In this document: piece after piece, positions 9,255 through 19,429 of the stretch
Numbering within the stretch: position 1 is the first letter of the stretch
Layout: each line of letters begins with the position of its first letter
NCBI GenBank assembly: GCA_018971945.1
Contig: JAGWZH010000016.1
Span: 1 to 43,556 of the forward strand
Length of the DNA: 43,556 nt
DNA from: Alphaproteobacteria bacterium
GTDB taxonomy: Bacteria; Pseudomonadota; Alphaproteobacteria; Caulobacterales; Aquidulcibacteraceae
Reading direction: 5' to 3'
The notes under the pieces: generated by a model
Told to the model about the DNA's origin: nothing
The model's input: only the letters and a program-made list of their open reading frames with translations
The model's database searches: none
Position numbers and translations under genes: made by a program

Positions 9255-9554
9255 ATGCTCGCCCTCGTGTTCAGTTTGATCGGCATCATCGTCCAGCTCA
9301 TACTGGTCGTTCTGGTGGCGCAGGCGGTTCTGTCTTGGTTGATCGCCTTCGAGGTCGTGGACCGGCGCAACAACGCCATCGCGAGCATCTACGGCTTCAC
9401 CCAGAAATTGACCGAACCCATGCTTCGGCCGATCCGCCGCCTGGTTGGCCCTGTAGGCGGCATCGACCTTGCGCCTTTGATCTTGGGCTTGGGGTTGATT
9501 TTCGGCTTCCAGCTCCTGCAAACACTGGTATTCAGCGGCGTGTTTCGCGGCTGA
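9255..9554 (+). CDS. YggT family membrane protein
   Basis: The 99-residue protein has two hydrophobic segments, one at the N-terminus (ALVFSLIGIIVQLILVVLVA) and one near the C-terminus (LILGLGLIFGFQLLQTLVF). Between them sits a conserved YggT loop with TEPMLRPIRRLV and the GGIDLAPL motif. YggT proteins are small inner-membrane proteins implicated in osmotic or cation stress and cell-division gene clusters. In many alphaproteobacteria yggT precedes a DUF167 gene and folD; here folD follows but no DUF167 gene is present. The start lacks a close Shine-Dalgarno; AAGG lies ~15 nt upstream. Confidence 0.9.
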   Translation: MLALVFSLIGIIVQLILVVLVAQAVLSWLIAFEVVDRRNNAIASIYGFTQKLTEPMLRPIRRLVGPVGGIDLAPLILGLGLIFGFQLLQTLVFSGVFRG

Positions 9555-9865
9555 AGCGCGCAGACAGGAGCGCAGCGAGAGGCCCCCTCCTTCTGTCGCA
9601 GACGTCTGAAGCAACGGCCGCTCGGGCGCGCGCAGTGGGCGTCGCTGGTCGCTCTGCCTGTTTTTGTTCACACGCGCCGCCGTCTTTGTCTTAAGGCGAA
9701 GGCGCAGTCGCGAGCGACCGCCCCCTGCAGCGCGAGCAGATCCCTGGCGTCGCCCTCTCCGCTGTCCATTGGATTGGCGGCGGGTCGCGGCTATAAAGAC
9801 CTGTACATTGAGAACAAAACCGTCGAGGTGGTCGGCGCTGTGTTGGCCGTTTAGAAAGACCGTCC
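9555..9865. other. gap between yggT and folD with an orphan C-terminal-like peptide
   Basis: No complete gene is supported. The end of the stretch, up to TAG 9852-9854, reads [20 protein letters not shown] plus V in one frame. This fits the final strand pattern of S24/LexA-like peptidases, and its base use is less GC-rich than its surroundings. Upstream of it the frame loses any likeness. It may be the 3' scrap of a deleted gene. No DUF167 sequence, which often sits here, was found. Confidence 0.35.
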
Positions 9866-10747
9866 ATGACCGCCGCCCTCATCGACGGCAAAGCCATCGC
9901 CGCCGATCTCCGCGCAGCCGTCGCCGCCGCCGTGAGCCGCCTTCCCCGCGCCCCAACCCTGGCGGTGGTGCTTGTGGGTGAAAACCCAGCAAGCCAAGTC
10001 TATGTCCGCTCGAAGGTGAAACAAACCGCGGAAGCGGGCATGGTTTCCAAGGAGTTTCGCCTGCCCCTTGGCGCGAGCCAATCCGAGGTGGAGGGGCTGG
10101 TCCAAGCTCTCAGCGCCGATCCTGAAATCGATGGGGTCTTGGTGCAGTTGCCTTTGCCGCAGGGCCTGGACGAGGCCGCGGTCCTTGCTGGCCTGGATCC
10201 TGCTAAAGACGTGGATGGTCTGACCGAGATCGCCGCTGGACGCCTGGTCCTTGGCAAGCCGGGCTTGCGCCCCTGCACGCCTGAGGGCTGCGTGATCCTG
10301 GCCAAGACCGTTCATGAGGACCTGACCGGCGCCCATGTCGTGGTGATCGGCCGCTCGATCCTGGTCGGCAAACCTGCGTCGCTTTTATTCCTGGAGCAGA
10401 ACGCCACCGTCAGCATGGCGCATTCTAAGACCAAAAACCTCCCCGCCCTCTGCCGAAGCGCCGATATCCTTGTCCCCGCCGTCGGCAGGCCCTTGATGGT
10501 CAAGGCTGATTGGGTACGCCCTGGGGCCACGGTCATCGATGTCGGCATCAACCGGGTTCCCGCTTCTGATCAGGGAGAAGGAAAAACCCGCTTGGTTGGC
10601 GACGTCGATTTCGACGCGGTCAAAGATGTGGCCGGCGCCCTTACGCCTGTCCCTGGGGGGGTAGGCCCCATGACCATCGCTTGTTTATTGCGCAACACCG
10701 TCATCGCCGCTTGCCGGCGGCGAGGCTGGCCATTGCCTTCCCTGTGA
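9866..10747 (+). CDS. folD: bifunctional methylenetetrahydrofolate dehydrogenase/cyclohydrolase
   Basis: FolD interconverts 5,10-methylene-, methenyl- and 10-formyl-tetrahydrofolate with NADP in the cytosol, supplying one-carbon units. At 293 residues the protein has normal length. The N-terminal catalytic domain has [14 protein letters not shown] with Tyr46 and catalytic Lys50. [16 protein letters not shown] and the NADP domain [19 protein letters not shown] follow. The C-terminal signature [16 protein letters not shown] is complete. It starts at ATG 9866 and converges with the SIMPL-domain gene 26 bases downstream. Confidence 0.97.
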   Translation: MTAALIDGKAIAADLRAAVAAAVSRLPRAPTLAVVLVGENPASQVYVRSKVKQTAEAGMVSKEFRLPLGASQSEVEGLVQALSADPEIDGVLVQLPLPQGLDEAAVLAGLDPAKDVDGLTEIAAGRLVLGKPGLRPCTPEGCVILAKTVHEDLTGAHVVVIGRSILVGKPASLLFLEQNATVSMAHSKTKNLPALCRSADILVPAVGRPLMVKADWVRPGATVIDVGINRVPASDQGEGKTRLVGDVDFDAVKDVAGALTPVPGGVGPMTIACLLRNTVIAACRRRGWPLPSL

Positions 10748-10773
10748 GCGCCTTTGGCGACGCCAAACCTCTC

Positions 10774-11526
10774 TCAGCGCAACTCCACCGCCACAGACAC
10801 GGTGACGCGGGTTTCGACTTCCCCTGGCGCGACTGGCGTCGAGGCCATCGCGTCTTCCATCCGCGCCATGGCGTAGGGGGCGAAAGGCGGCGGCCTCGCG
10901 CTTGCGCCTTCTGAGATCGAGATAATCCGATGCAGCCGAAGGCCTGCGGCTTCAGCATAAAGGCCCACTCGCGCCAGCGCGTCTCCCATCGCATCCCGTC
11001 GCGCCGCGTTCAGCGCCGCCTGCTGATCCTGCAACCCGAAGGAGATCCCGTTCATGGTGTTGCCTCCAGCCGCGATGGCTTGATCCACAATTCGACCAAG
11101 GCGATCGAGAACCCGCACCCTGACCGCCACCTGGTTCGACGCCATGTAACCCGAGATCTGGGGCGGTTGGTTCTCGACATAATAATACTGGGGGTTCACG
11201 CTCAGCCCGCTTGTCTGGATGTCCCGCTCCTCGACGCCTGCCCGACGCAACACTTGGAAAAGACGCTCCATCCGCTCTGCGTTCGCCCGCAGGGCGGCGT
11301 CGGCGGTGGCGCCTTCAGTGGTGACGCCCAACGACACGGTCGCCATATCGGGAGAAGCCGCCACCGAGCCCTCTGCGGAGATCGTCAAGACAGTCCCTTC
11401 GATGACGGGCCCGCTTGGCGACTCGTGCGCCGCCGCTGGCGCCACAAGCGCTGCAGGCGCAGCGGCGGCGACGACGGCGACAGCAACGGCGGCCAAAAGA
11501 GGACGGGCCGAAAACGGGGCGCGCAT
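10774..11526 (-). CDS. SIMPL (DUF541) domain periplasmic protein
   Basis: The 250-residue protein has an N-terminal signal peptide (AAVAVAVVAAAAPAALVAPA, cleaved near AAAHE). A DUF541/SIMPL domain follows, with typical phrases such as ISAEGSVAASPDMATVSLGV, ANAERMERLFQVLRRAGV and ERDIQTSGLSVNPQY. SIMPL proteins are periplasmic or outer-membrane-associated and are linked to oxidative stress tolerance; no enzymatic activity is firmly assigned. ATG 11526 follows AAGGGAG; the five in-frame codons upstream (TTG start) are not needed. It is divergent from dnaG. Confidence 0.9.
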   Translation of the reverse strand: MRAPFSARPLLAAVAVAVVAAAAPAALVAPAAAHESPSGPVIEGTVLTISAEGSVAASPDMATVSLGVTTEGATADAALRANAERMERLFQVLRRAGVEERDIQTSGLSVNPQYYYVENQPPQISGYMASNQVAVRVRVLDRLGRIVDQAIAAGGNTMNGISFGLQDQQAALNAARRDAMGDALARVGLYAEAAGLRLHRIISISEGASARPPPFAPYAMARMEDAMASTPVAPGEVETRVTVSVAVELR

Positions 11527-11680
11527 AGGAACTCCCTTCAAAAAAGTTCTGTCTCAGCGTGTCTTCCTCTCGAACCCGGCCAAAGTGAGGCGTGAGAGCC
11601 GCTCTCCCGAATCACGTCCGAACCCCGAATCAAGGCCGAATCAGTGTAGCCAGAGGTTTGGCATGGCGGAGTCCGCGCGT

Positions 11681-13735
11681 ATGCGTTTCACAGAATCGTA
11701 TCTGCGGAGCCTGAAAGAGCGCGCATCGATCGTCGCCTATGCTGGGGCAAAGATCGCTTGGGATAAGCGAAAATCCAATCCAGGCCGCGGCGATTATTGG
11801 GCCTGCTGCCCTTTTCACGGCGAAAAAAGCGCCTCATTCCACGTCATGGAGGACAAGGGGGCTTATAAATGCTTCGGCTGCGGCGAAGCAGGCGGAACCC
11901 TCGACTTGGTGATGAAGCTCGAAGGGCTGAGCTTCCCCGAAGCGGTAGAGCGGCTGGCCGCCTTCGCGGGTGTTCCCCTGCCCGAGGAGCCCAAAGGCGA
12001 AGCGATTGATCAGGAAGAGGCCTTGCGCCGCAGGGCGTTGGCCGCCGCCGCAGCCGCCCAAGCCCTCTTTGTGGCGGCTCTCAATAGCCCCGCTGGCGGG
12101 CCTGTCCGCGCCTATCTTTTAAGCCGCGGCTTGGGTCCGGCCGAGTGGGAGCGCTTTGGATTGGGCTTTGCCCCCGATGGTTGGACGACGCTTGTGGAGG
12201 CCCTGCAGGACAAGGGCTTTACCCTTGAAGAGCAGATCGCCGCCGGCGTGGCGCGTCCTGGCCAAGACGGGCGGCGTCCGATCGCCACTTTCCGCAATCG
12301 TCTCACATTCCGGATCGACGACCCGCAAGGCCGGATCATCGCCTTCGGCGCCCGCGCTTTAGAAAAGGACGCGCAGGCCAAATACCTCAACAGTCCTGAC
12401 TGTTTGATTTTCCACAAGGGCCAGACCCTCTACCGGCTAAAAGCCGCGCGCGAAACGCTCGCCAAAAGCCGCGGCGCCTTCCAGGGATTGGTAGTGGCGG
12501 AAGGCTATCTGGATGTCATCGCCCTTGAGCGCGCCGGCGTCCCCGCCGTGGCGCCTTTGGGCACCGCCCTCACCGCCGAGCAGCTGGCGCTTCTGTGGAA
12601 AGCCGGCCCGGAACCCATTTTCTGCTTTGACGGCGACGATGCCGGCGCCCGCGCCGCCGCCCGCGTCCTGGACATGGCTTTGCCTCAAGTGGGCCCAGAG
12701 CGCACTTTGTCGGTGGTCTCTCTTCCCGCGGGCCAAGATCCCGACGATCTTTATCGGAAAGCGGGTCCCGACGCTCTCCGAAAGGCGCTGGACGAGGCAG
12801 CGCCCGCGGTCGAGGCATTGTTTCGGCGGGAGGCGGCCGCCAAGCCTCTGACGACGCCGGAAGCCAAAGCGGGTTTCAAGGCGCGGCTTAAAAAGGCCGC
12901 CGGAGCGATCCTCGACGAGGAAACGAGAAAACTTTATTTGCGTGACTTGCTGGACCGGGCCGACGCTTTCATTCGGCCCGCCCCACAGCCCCCCTCCGCA
13001 GCCCGACCCTTCGCGCAACGATCTCCCCAAGGCTTGGCGCCCCGCGGCGCCAGGGGTGGTCGAGGGGCGAAACCAGGTCCGTTTCTGGCCCCTCCAGTCC
13101 CAACGCCGGAAACCAAAGCCGCCCTGTCAAAGCCGGCTTTGTCGGATTTCGAGCGCCTCTTGGGCGGCTGCCTTGATTATCCTTCCCTTGCGGCGGACCA
13201 TGCCGAGCTGCTTGTGGAGATCGCATTTCCTCCGGGCGCTTTGACAGAAATCCGGGATGAGCTTCTCGCCGCAGTGGCGGAGCGAGCCCCCTGCGACCGT
13301 TCCGCTATCGCTGAACGTCTGACGCGCATCGGCTTGGTTGACGCGGCGCGAATCATTACCCATCTCCCCGTTCTGACCAGTGAGCGCAGCGAGACCGTGA
13401 AAGACAGCCAAGCCGAGGCGGTGCGGGCGGCTCTCCTCGCCGAGGAACGCCAGACTCCTGCGCAGATAAAGGCGCCGGGCGCAACAAGCGTGCGGGTAGC
13501 AAAGCGCGCGTCGGCGCGTCGGATGCTGACCCAAGATGTCGGCATGGAGGCTGGGCCGCAATTCGCCCGGTTGGCGCATGAACTTTACGAACGCGCTGTC
13601 CGTGCGCGTGAGGAAGAAGCCCTTAAACAAGAAGACGGCGACGCCGCTTTCGAGAGAGCCCAGGCCCTACATTTTGACCGGCTTCGAGCCGCTCGGCTGT
13701 CCGCCAGCGAATCCGATCGTCGGTCCGAACCATGA
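11681..13735 (+). CDS. dnaG: DNA primase
   Basis: DnaG makes RNA primers at replication forks. Starting at ATG 11681 (GGAG 9 nt upstream; ATG 11663 is an alternative) the protein is 684 residues. The CHC2 zinc finger has C43, H46, C64 and C67 ([20 protein letters not shown]). The primase core contains a TOPRIM domain with [16 protein letters not shown] (~270) and [12 protein letters not shown] (~314), holding the acidic metal ligands. The C-terminal ~170 residues form the less conserved DnaB-binding region after a Pro/Ala/Arg-rich linker. The last codon overlaps an ATG at 13732 (ATGA) and rpoD follows, the conserved macromolecular-synthesis arrangement. Confidence 0.97.
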   Translation: MRFTESYLRSLKERASIVAYAGAKIAWDKRKSNPGRGDYWACCPFHGEKSASFHVMEDKGAYKCFGCGEAGGTLDLVMKLEGLSFPEAVERLAAFAGVPLPEEPKGEAIDQEEALRRRALAAAAAAQALFVAALNSPAGGPVRAYLLSRGLGPAEWERFGLGFAPDGWTTLVEALQDKGFTLEEQIAAGVARPGQDGRRPIATFRNRLTFRIDDPQGRIIAFGARALEKDAQAKYLNSPDCLIFHKGQTLYRLKAARETLAKSRGAFQGLVVAEGYLDVIALERAGVPAVAPLGTALTAEQLALLWKAGPEPIFCFDGDDAGARAAARVLDMALPQVGPERTLSVVSLPAGQDPDDLYRKAGPDALRKALDEAAPAVEALFRREAAAKPLTTPEAKAGFKARLKKAAGAILDEETRKLYLRDLLDRADAFIRPAPQPPSAARPFAQRSPQGLAPRGARGGRGAKPGPFLAPPVPTPETKAALSKPALSDFERLLGGCLDYPSLAADHAELLVEIAFPPGALTEIRDELLAAVAERAPCDRSAIAERLTRIGLVDAARIITHLPVLTSERSETVKDSQAEAVRAALLAEERQTPAQIKAPGATSVRVAKRASARRMLTQDVGMEAGPQFARLAHELYERAVRAREEEALKQEDGDAAFERAQALHFDRLRAARLSASESDRRSEP

Positions 13736-13794
13736 CCCGCCAAAAATCCAACAGAAGCGTTGAGCAAGCAGTGACGAACGCACGGAAGCCAGCC

Positions 13795-15729
13795 ATGAGC
13801 AAGACCGAAGCAGAAGCGCCGGAAAAGGAAGAGGCGGCCGAAGCGCCGCTTCTCGATCTCTCCGACGCTGCGGTCAAAAAAATGATCAAGTCCGCCCGTA
13901 CGCGCGGCTTCGTCACCCATGAAGAACTGAACAAGGTCCTCCCCTCGGAGGAGTTCACCGCCGACCAGATCGAGGACATCATGTCCCAGCTGTCGGAAAT
14001 GGGGATCTCCGTTGTGGACTCCGAGGAGGAGGCTGAGACGCCGGAGGAGGAAGGCCAACGCGCCGTCGTCGCAAGGGAGGAAGGCAAGCCCCCCGTCGGC
14101 AACACCCGCGAGGACGCGGATCGGACCGACGACCCTGTGCGCATGTATCTGCGAGAGATGGGCTCGGTGGAGCTTCTCTCGCGGGAAGGCGAAATCGCCA
14201 TCGCCAAGCGGATCGAGGCAGGCCGCGACGCCATGATTCGGGGCTTGTGCGAGAGCCCTCTCACGTTTGAAGCCATAATGGTCTGGCGCGAGGAATTGCG
14301 TAACCAGCAGATCCTGCTTCGCGACATTATCGATCTTGAGGCCACTTATGGCGCCGAAGCCGGAGCCCCGCCGCCGCCCGCGCTGGACGGCCCAGCCGAT
14401 GGTGAGGCCCCTGAAGGGGTGGAAGGCGAAGAGAACGAAGAGGGCGACTTCGACGACGAGGCCGCGATCTCGATGTCGGCCATGGAAGCGGAGCTCCGCG
14501 AAGGGGTCATGGCGACCCTTGACGCCATAGCCGCCGAGTTCGAGCGCTTCCGCACCTTGCAAGACAAGCGCATCGACCTGCGCCTGAAAGGCAAAGGTCT
14601 GCCCGCCGCTCAGACCGAGGCCTATAACGGGGCCCAGGCCCGGATCACCGAAGAGCTGAAAAAGCTGAAACTCAACAACGCCCGGATTGAGACCCTGGTG
14701 GAGCAGCTTTATGCGATCAATCGCAAACTCATTGGGCTTGAGGGGCGTTTGATGCGGCTGGCGGAAGCCAATGGAGTGCCGCGCGGGGAGTTTTTGGCTT
14801 CTTATATCGGCTCCGAGCTCGACCCGAAATGGATCGACGCGGTGAAGAGCCGTTCGAAGAAATGGTCCATCTTTATCGAAGAAGAGCGCGCAGCAGTCCA
14901 AGATCTGCGCTCAGAGATTGCCGTTCTTGCTCAAGAAACAGGCGTCCCGATCGATGAATATAAACGTATTGTGTCAGCCGTTCAGAAAGGCGAGAGAGAA
15001 GCGCGCCAAGCAAAAAAGGAAATGGTGGAGGCGAACCTTCGCCTGGTCATTTCGATCGCAAAAAAATACACCAACCGTGGCCTGCAGTTCCTGGACCTTA
15101 TCCAAGAGGGCAATATTGGCCTCATGAAGGCCGTGGATAAGTTCGAATACCGTCGCGGCTATAAATTTTCGACCTACGCCACCTGGTGGATTCGACAGGC
15201 TATTACGCGTTCGATAGCGGACCAGGCCCGTACCATCCGTATTCCGGTGCACATGATCGAAACGATCAACAAGCTCGTGCGCACCAGCCGCCAGATGCTG
15301 CACGAGACCGGTCGCGAGCCCACGCCTGAAGAGCTCGCCGAAAAGCTCGGCCTGCCCTTGGAAAAAGTGCGCAAAGTGATGAAGATCGCCAAAGAACCGA
15401 TCTCTTTGGAGACCCCGATCGGCGACGAAGAAGACAGCCACCTTGGGGATTTCATCGAAGACAAGAGCGCCATCTTGCCTGTCGACGCTGCAATCCAGTC
15501 AAACCTTCGCGAAACCACGACCCGGGTTCTGGCGAGTCTCACCCCAAGGGAAGAACGCGTCCTCCGCATGCGCTTCGGCATCGGCATGAACACGGACCAC
15601 ACTCTTGAGGAGGTGGGCCAACAATTCAGTGTGACGCGGGAGCGGATCCGGCAGATCGAAGCAAAGGCGCTGCGCAAGCTCAAGCATCCGAGCCGTTCGC
15701 GGAAGCTGCGGAGCTTTTTGGACAACTAA
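13795..15729 (+). CDS. rpoD: RNA polymerase sigma-70 (housekeeping sigma factor)
   Basis: The protein is the primary sigma factor directing RNA polymerase to housekeeping promoters. It contains an acidic region 1.1 ([20 protein letters not shown]), region 1.2 ([12 protein letters not shown]) and a long non-conserved region. Region 2 follows with [20 protein letters not shown] and the -10-binding [17 protein letters not shown], then region 3. Region 4 has the helix-turn-helix [21 protein letters not shown] chose ATG 13795 (GGAAG upstream; MSKTEAEAP resembles known starts), giving 644 residues. The ATG at 13732, overlapping dnaG, is a second candidate without a ribosome binding site. Confidence 0.96.
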   Translation: MSKTEAEAPEKEEAAEAPLLDLSDAAVKKMIKSARTRGFVTHEELNKVLPSEEFTADQIEDIMSQLSEMGISVVDSEEEAETPEEEGQRAVVAREEGKPPVGNTREDADRTDDPVRMYLREMGSVELLSREGEIAIAKRIEAGRDAMIRGLCESPLTFEAIMVWREELRNQQILLRDIIDLEATYGAEAGAPPPPALDGPADGEAPEGVEGEENEEGDFDDEAAISMSAMEAELREGVMATLDAIAAEFERFRTLQDKRIDLRLKGKGLPAAQTEAYNGAQARITEELKKLKLNNARIETLVEQLYAINRKLIGLEGRLMRLAEANGVPRGEFLASYIGSELDPKWIDAVKSRSKKWSIFIEEERAAVQDLRSEIAVLAQETGVPIDEYKRIVSAVQKGEREARQAKKEMVEANLRLVISIAKKYTNRGLQFLDLIQEGNIGLMKAVDKFEYRRGYKFSTYATWWIRQAITRSIADQARTIRIPVHMIETINKLVRTSRQMLHETGREPTPEELAEKLGLPLEKVRKVMKIAKEPISLETPIGDEEDSHLGDFIEDKSAILPVDAAIQSNLRETTTRVLASLTPREERVLRMRFGIGMNTDHTLEEVGQQFSVTRERIRQIEAKALRKLKHPSRSRKLRSFLDN

Positions 15730-15990
15730 AGGGAACGCCGACCCGTCCTCGAACGACGCAGGCGCGCCAGTGGCGGAACGGCCCTTTGGGACCGATCGAC
15801 CGCGGCCAAGCGCGATCCTCTTTTTTCTGCGTTGAGAACGGGCAAGAGCGCCTCATTAGACCCGCTGAGCGAGAACGCGCCCGTCAAAGGCCCGTAAGAT
15901 CTCCATTGAGACGTTGCGCGAAGGTCTTGGAGATGTGAGGCTCCCAAGGTCAGTCTGCCGCGCCGATCGACGAGTCTGAAGAGGTCACAG

Positions 15991-16599
15991 ATGCAGCGCT
16001 TGTTGTCGGGCTATCGCCGCTTTCGCGCAGAGCGCTGGCCCAAGGAGCGGGCGCTTTACCGGGCGCTTGCTGCAGGTCAAACGCCAAGGCTTCTGGTGAT
16101 CGCCTGCTCTGACAGCCGCGTCGATCCCGCCACGATATTCGCCGCCGAGCCGGGTGAGCTCTTCATCATACGCAACGTCGCCAATGTTGTGCCGCCCTTC
16201 GTCAATGACGGAGGGCTGCACGCTGCCTCCGCCGCCATTGAGTTTGCGGTTAAAAAGCTCAAGGTTCGCACCATCTTGGTGATGGGCCATGCCGCCTGCG
16301 GGGGCGTCAGCGCCGCGCTGTCGGAAGATCGCGACGCCGACAGTCCTTTTCTTGCCGCCTGGATTGATCTGATCGCGCCAGCCAAGGCCCGCTGCGCCGC
16401 CTGCTCTGATGGCGATCTTCAGACCGCCCTGGAACGCGAAAACGTCAAGCTCAGCCTGGAGCGGCTCTTGACTTTCCCTTTCGTGGCCGAAGCCGCGTCG
16501 GACGGCCGTTTGGCCCTCGAGGGAGCGCGCTTTGGGATCCAAGACGGCAAGCTGGAGATTTACGATGCGATCGAAGGCGTATTTCAAAGCCTTGATTGA
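15991..16599 (+). CDS. beta-class carbonic anhydrase
   Basis: This 202-residue cytosolic zinc enzyme hydrates CO2 to bicarbonate. Zinc ligands are C39 in ACSDSRVDP, H100 and C103 in GHAACGG. The Asp41-Arg43 dyad that gates the zinc is also present. ELFIIRNVANVVPPF is the conserved substrate-cleft segment. Length is normal for the bacterial beta class. ATG 15991 is preceded by AGAGG. The following Mpo1-like gene starts 57 bases after the stop on the same strand, so they may be co-transcribed. Confidence 0.95.
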   Translation: MQRLLSGYRRFRAERWPKERALYRALAAGQTPRLLVIACSDSRVDPATIFAAEPGELFIIRNVANVVPPFVNDGGLHAASAAIEFAVKKLKVRTILVMGHAACGGVSAALSEDRDADSPFLAAWIDLIAPAKARCAACSDGDLQTALERENVKLSLERLLTFPFVAEAASDGRLALEGARFGIQDGKLEIYDAIEGVFQSLD

Positions 16600-16656
16600 C
16601 GTCTCCTCCGCCCTATGCTGCGGCGATCGAAAAAAAACCGCGAAAGGGGCATCGCT

Positions 16657-16974
16657 ATGAGCGCCGCGCCGAGGTCCGAACGCTATCAAAGCTTTGCAGC
16701 CTTCTACCCATTCTATATCGGCGAGCATCAGAACCCGATCTGCCGTCGGCTGCATATCGTCGGCACGGGCCTGTCCATCGTGATGCTGGGAGCAGGCGCA
16801 TTGGTCGATCCTTGGTTTTTCCTTTTGGCGCCTCTGGTGGGCTATCTGTTCGCCTGGATCGGCCATTTCTTTTTCGAGAAGAATAAGCCCGCGACCTTCT
16901 CCTACCCGCTATGGAGCCTGATGGGCGATTATCGGATGTTCGCCGAGACCCTCGCGGGTCGCAGGCGCTTTTAG
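16657..16974 (+). CDS. Mpo1-like (DUF962) membrane protein
   Basis: The 105-residue protein starts at ATG 16657 with AAAGGGG upstream. It matches the DUF962/Mpo1 pattern: SFAAFYPFYIGEHQNPICRR, a hydrophobic stretch (~45-75), then GHFFFEKNKPATFSYPLWSL. The H-x-N and F-FEKNKPATF blocks hold the conserved His residues. Yeast Mpo1 is an iron-dependent dioxygenase in 2-hydroxy fatty acid (phytosphingosine) alpha-oxidation. The bacterial function is not established. It could act on membrane lipids, but nothing in the immediate neighbourhood supports that. Confidence 0.88.
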   Translation: MSAAPRSERYQSFAAFYPFYIGEHQNPICRRLHIVGTGLSIVMLGAGALVDPWFFLLAPLVGYLFAWIGHFFFEKNKPATFSYPLWSLMGDYRMFAETLAGRRRF

Positions 16975-17248
16975 ATGAGCTTCCGATCCGTTCTGAGCTC
17001 GGATTGGACATCAAGGAGAATGCCGGGGCGGTTCGGCTGAGGAGCGCTCAAGAGCTTATGATCGGGCAAATGCATTGAAGCGCCGCAGCGAGGGTCAAGC
17101 CTGTTTCTCGCGGCATTGAGACCATGACGACCGTCTTGACCATAGGCGGGTCTTTAGCGCCCAACTGGGCTGCGATCGGCCTGGCGCGGCGGCGTCCGCG
17201 AGGCCTTCGCGAGAGCCGCATTCTTGACCAAGATGCTGCGCTGGCCGC

Positions 17249-18127
17249 TCAGAGCACCAGTTTTCCCCGAACGAGATTGGCGTAGTCGTTCAGCATCGTC
17301 TCGCACACCGCCCCCGGTTTGAACTTGATCCCAGCGATCTCGTTTACCGGCGTCACCTCCGCCGCCGACCCCGTGAGGAAGACTTCGTCGAAGGACGCAA
17401 GCTCGCCTGGAAAGATCGGCCGCTCGATCACCTCCAGATTGCGACGCCGCGCCAATTTGATCACTGTCTGCCGGGTGATCCCGTTAAGAAAGCAATCGGG
17501 CGTGGGCGTGTGGATCGCGCCGTCGCGAATGAGAAAAATATTGGCGCCCGTCGCTTCCGCGATCTGCCCGCGCCAGTCCATCATCAGGGCGTCCTGGAAG
17601 CCGGCGTCCTCCGCGGCGTGTTTGGACAAAGTGCAGATCATGTAGAGACCCGCAGCTTTGGCCTCGCAAGGGGCGGTATCCGGGGCCGGACGCCGCCATG
17701 GCGCGACCATCATCCGGATGCCGGTCATTTTGTTTTCGAAATAACTGCCCCATTCCCAAACGCAGACGGCGGCATGGATTGTGTTGGCCTTCGCCGATAC
17801 GCCCAGAGCTTCCGAACCCCGCCAGGCGAGGCAGCGCACATAGGCTGTTTCAAGGCCCATCTTGCTCAAAACAGCGGTTTTCGCCGCCGTAATCTCCTCA
17901 GCTGTGAAGGGGATCTGAAAACCCAGGAGCCGTGCGGATTGATGCAAACGCTGGGCGTGCTCCGCCGAACGGAACACCACCCCGTCATAGGCCCTCTCCC
18001 CTTCGAACACGCAGCTTCCATAATGCAGGGCGTGCGTCATCAAGTGCACCTTGGCTTCTCGCTGCGGGATGATCTCGCCATCCATCCAAACCCAACCCTC
18101 GCGATCGTGGAACGGGACCAAAGCCAT
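17249..18127 (-). CDS. ilvE: branched-chain amino acid aminotransferase
   Basis: This PLP-dependent transaminase of fold type IV makes leucine, isoleucine and valine from their keto acids with glutamate. The 292-residue protein has the N-terminal HALHYGSCVFEGERAY block. The PLP lysine K157 is in CEAKAAGLYM, where most relatives have K-A/S-G-N/L-Y. C-terminal EATGANIFLIRDG and FLTGSAAEVTPV bind the cofactor phosphate. ATG 18127 is divergent from the MarR regulator, with an 84-base shared promoter region. Confidence 0.95.
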   Translation of the reverse strand: MALVPFHDREGWVWMDGEIIPQREAKVHLMTHALHYGSCVFEGERAYDGVVFRSAEHAQRLHQSARLLGFQIPFTAEEITAAKTAVLSKMGLETAYVRCLAWRGSEALGVSAKANTIHAAVCVWEWGSYFENKMTGIRMMVAPWRRPAPDTAPCEAKAAGLYMICTLSKHAAEDAGFQDALMMDWRGQIAEATGANIFLIRDGAIHTPTPDCFLNGITRQTVIKLARRRNLEVIERPIFPGELASFDEVFLTGSAAEVTPVNEIAGIKFKPGAVCETMLNDYANLVRGKLVL

Positions 18128-18211
18128 TTTGCAAAACTCCGATGAAACCCGTTTGCGGCGGGCGTGACGGCTTGTGCGCGCCGAGACTCCGCCGCATGTT
18201 TAGCGAACACC

Positions 18212-18715
18212 ATGGCGACACATCAAACACGGGCGGACCCAAAACAAAACCCTCCTGCTTCCAGCGCGGAGGCGAGGCTGTTTTTACGCGAAGATGAGCT
18301 CGACAGGGCTGCCGATCTGATTTTGGCCGCCGCCCGCACCTTTTTCAAGGCGGCCGAGCCCTCCTTGTCGCGCTGGAAACTCGGCCCCGCCCATTATCGG
18401 GCGCTGGCGGCGATCCGGCGCGAAGCGGATCTGACGATTACAGAGCTGCTGCAACGGCTGCATGTGCGCAAACAAAGCCTCGCCCGGGTCCTGAACGAGT
18501 TAGAGGCTGCAGGGCTTATCGAGCGCCGCCCAAGCCCCAAGGACGGCCGCGCGCGCCTTCTTCGCCTCACCCCCGAGGGCGCCATCGCCGAGCGAGACGC
18601 ATCCAACGCGCTCCGCGAGCGGCTTGCAGGGGTCTTTCGCGCCAAAGGGCCGGATGCTGTGTTCGCCGCACGTTCTGTATTGACGGCCCTCTTGCAAGAA
18701 AACATGTCCCCATGA
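18212..18715 (+). CDS. petP: MarR-family transcriptional regulator, PetP-like
   Basis: The 167-residue protein carries a winged helix-turn-helix of the MarR type: LTITELLQRLHVRKQSLARV (recognition helix region), then LIERRPSPKDGRARLLRLTP (wing). Its TGA overlaps the ATG of an OmpR-type response regulator. This gene pair matches petP-petR of Rhodobacter capsulatus, where PetR is required for cytochrome bc1 expression; the name rests on arrangement and family, not on alignment. ATG 18212 lacks a Shine-Dalgarno. The bases just before it, TGTT-TAGCG-AACA at 18197-18209, form an imperfect operator-like palindrome. Confidence 0.8.
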   Translation: MATHQTRADPKQNPPASSAEARLFLREDELDRAADLILAAARTFFKAAEPSLSRWKLGPAHYRALAAIRREADLTITELLQRLHVRKQSLARVLNELEAAGLIERRPSPKDGRARLLRLTPEGAIAERDASNALRERLAGVFRAKGPDAVFAARSVLTALLQENMSP

Positions 18716-19422
18716 GCGAGCCCCTCGCCATTCTCGACGCCTCTGGCCAGCCCGCCCACATCCTGATCGTCGACGACGACGACCGGATCAGGGAGCTGTT
18801 AAAACGCTATCTGGCCAAAGGCGGGGCGCGGGTCTCGGCGGCCGCGGACGCCGAAGCGGCCCGCCGGCTGCTCGCATCTTTTGAATTTGACGTTCTGATC
18901 CTGGACGTGACGATGCCGCGCGAGGACGGATTTTCCCTCGCCGCCTCGATCCGCAAGACGAGCCATGTGCCGATTATCCTGCTGACGGCGCTGGGGAACC
19001 ACGAAGATAAGGTGAAGGGCTTCAGCCTAGGCGTTGACGACTACGTGCCAAAGCCTTTCGAACCCGAAGAACTGGCGATGCGGATCAACGCCATCCTTCG
19101 CCGCGCCTATAATCGCCGGGCCCGGCCCCTTGAGGCGGCGGCGTTCGGCCCCTACGCGTTCAATCTTCAGCGGGGCGAGCTGACCAAGGACGGCGCCACC
19201 ATCAAATTGACGGAGTCTGAAACGAGCCTCCTGAAGGTCCTGGCGCTCAAATCGGGGGACCCGATCAGCCGGGAGGAGCTTGCCCGCAAAACCGGCGCGG
19301 GCTTGGAACGCAGCGTCGACGTGCAGGTGACGCGGTTGCGTCGCAAAATCGAAACGGACCCCCGCGCGCCGGTCTATCTGCAGACCGTGCGCGGGGTAGG
19401 CTATCGATTGGCGCTTGATTAG
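18712..19422 (+). CDS. petR: OmpR-family response regulator, PetR-like
   Basis: The 236-residue protein has a receiver domain with the acidic cluster DDDD (21-24), phosphoacceptor D65 in VLILDVTMPREDG, the switch Thr in ILLTALG and Lys in YVPKPFEPEE. A winged-helix DNA-binding domain follows, ending VYLQTVRGVGYRLALD. Translation is coupled to the MarR gene (ATGA). No kinase is adjacent. The EnvZ-like kinase at 23394 is the plausible partner. Targets are not visible; by analogy with R. capsulatus PetR they could include the petABC operon that begins at the window's right edge. Confidence 0.93.
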   Translation: MSEPLAILDASGQPAHILIVDDDDRIRELLKRYLAKGGARVSAAADAEAARRLLASFEFDVLILDVTMPREDGFSLAASIRKTSHVPIILLTALGNHEDKVKGFSLGVDDYVPKPFEPEELAMRINAILRRAYNRRARPLEAAAFGPYAFNLQRGELTKDGATIKLTESETSLLKVLALKSGDPISREELARKTGAGLERSVDVQVTRLRRKIETDPRAPVYLQTVRGVGYRLALD

Positions 19423-19429
19423 GGCCCTC

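Noticed and set aside
13585-14901. 438-codon minus-strand ORF across dnaG-rpoD
   Set aside because: It is the antisense shadow of two certain genes and has no recognisable domain.
15730-15990. Possible tRNA or small gene after rpoD
   Set aside because: No cloverleaf or credible ORF could be found; only overlapping low-complexity frames.
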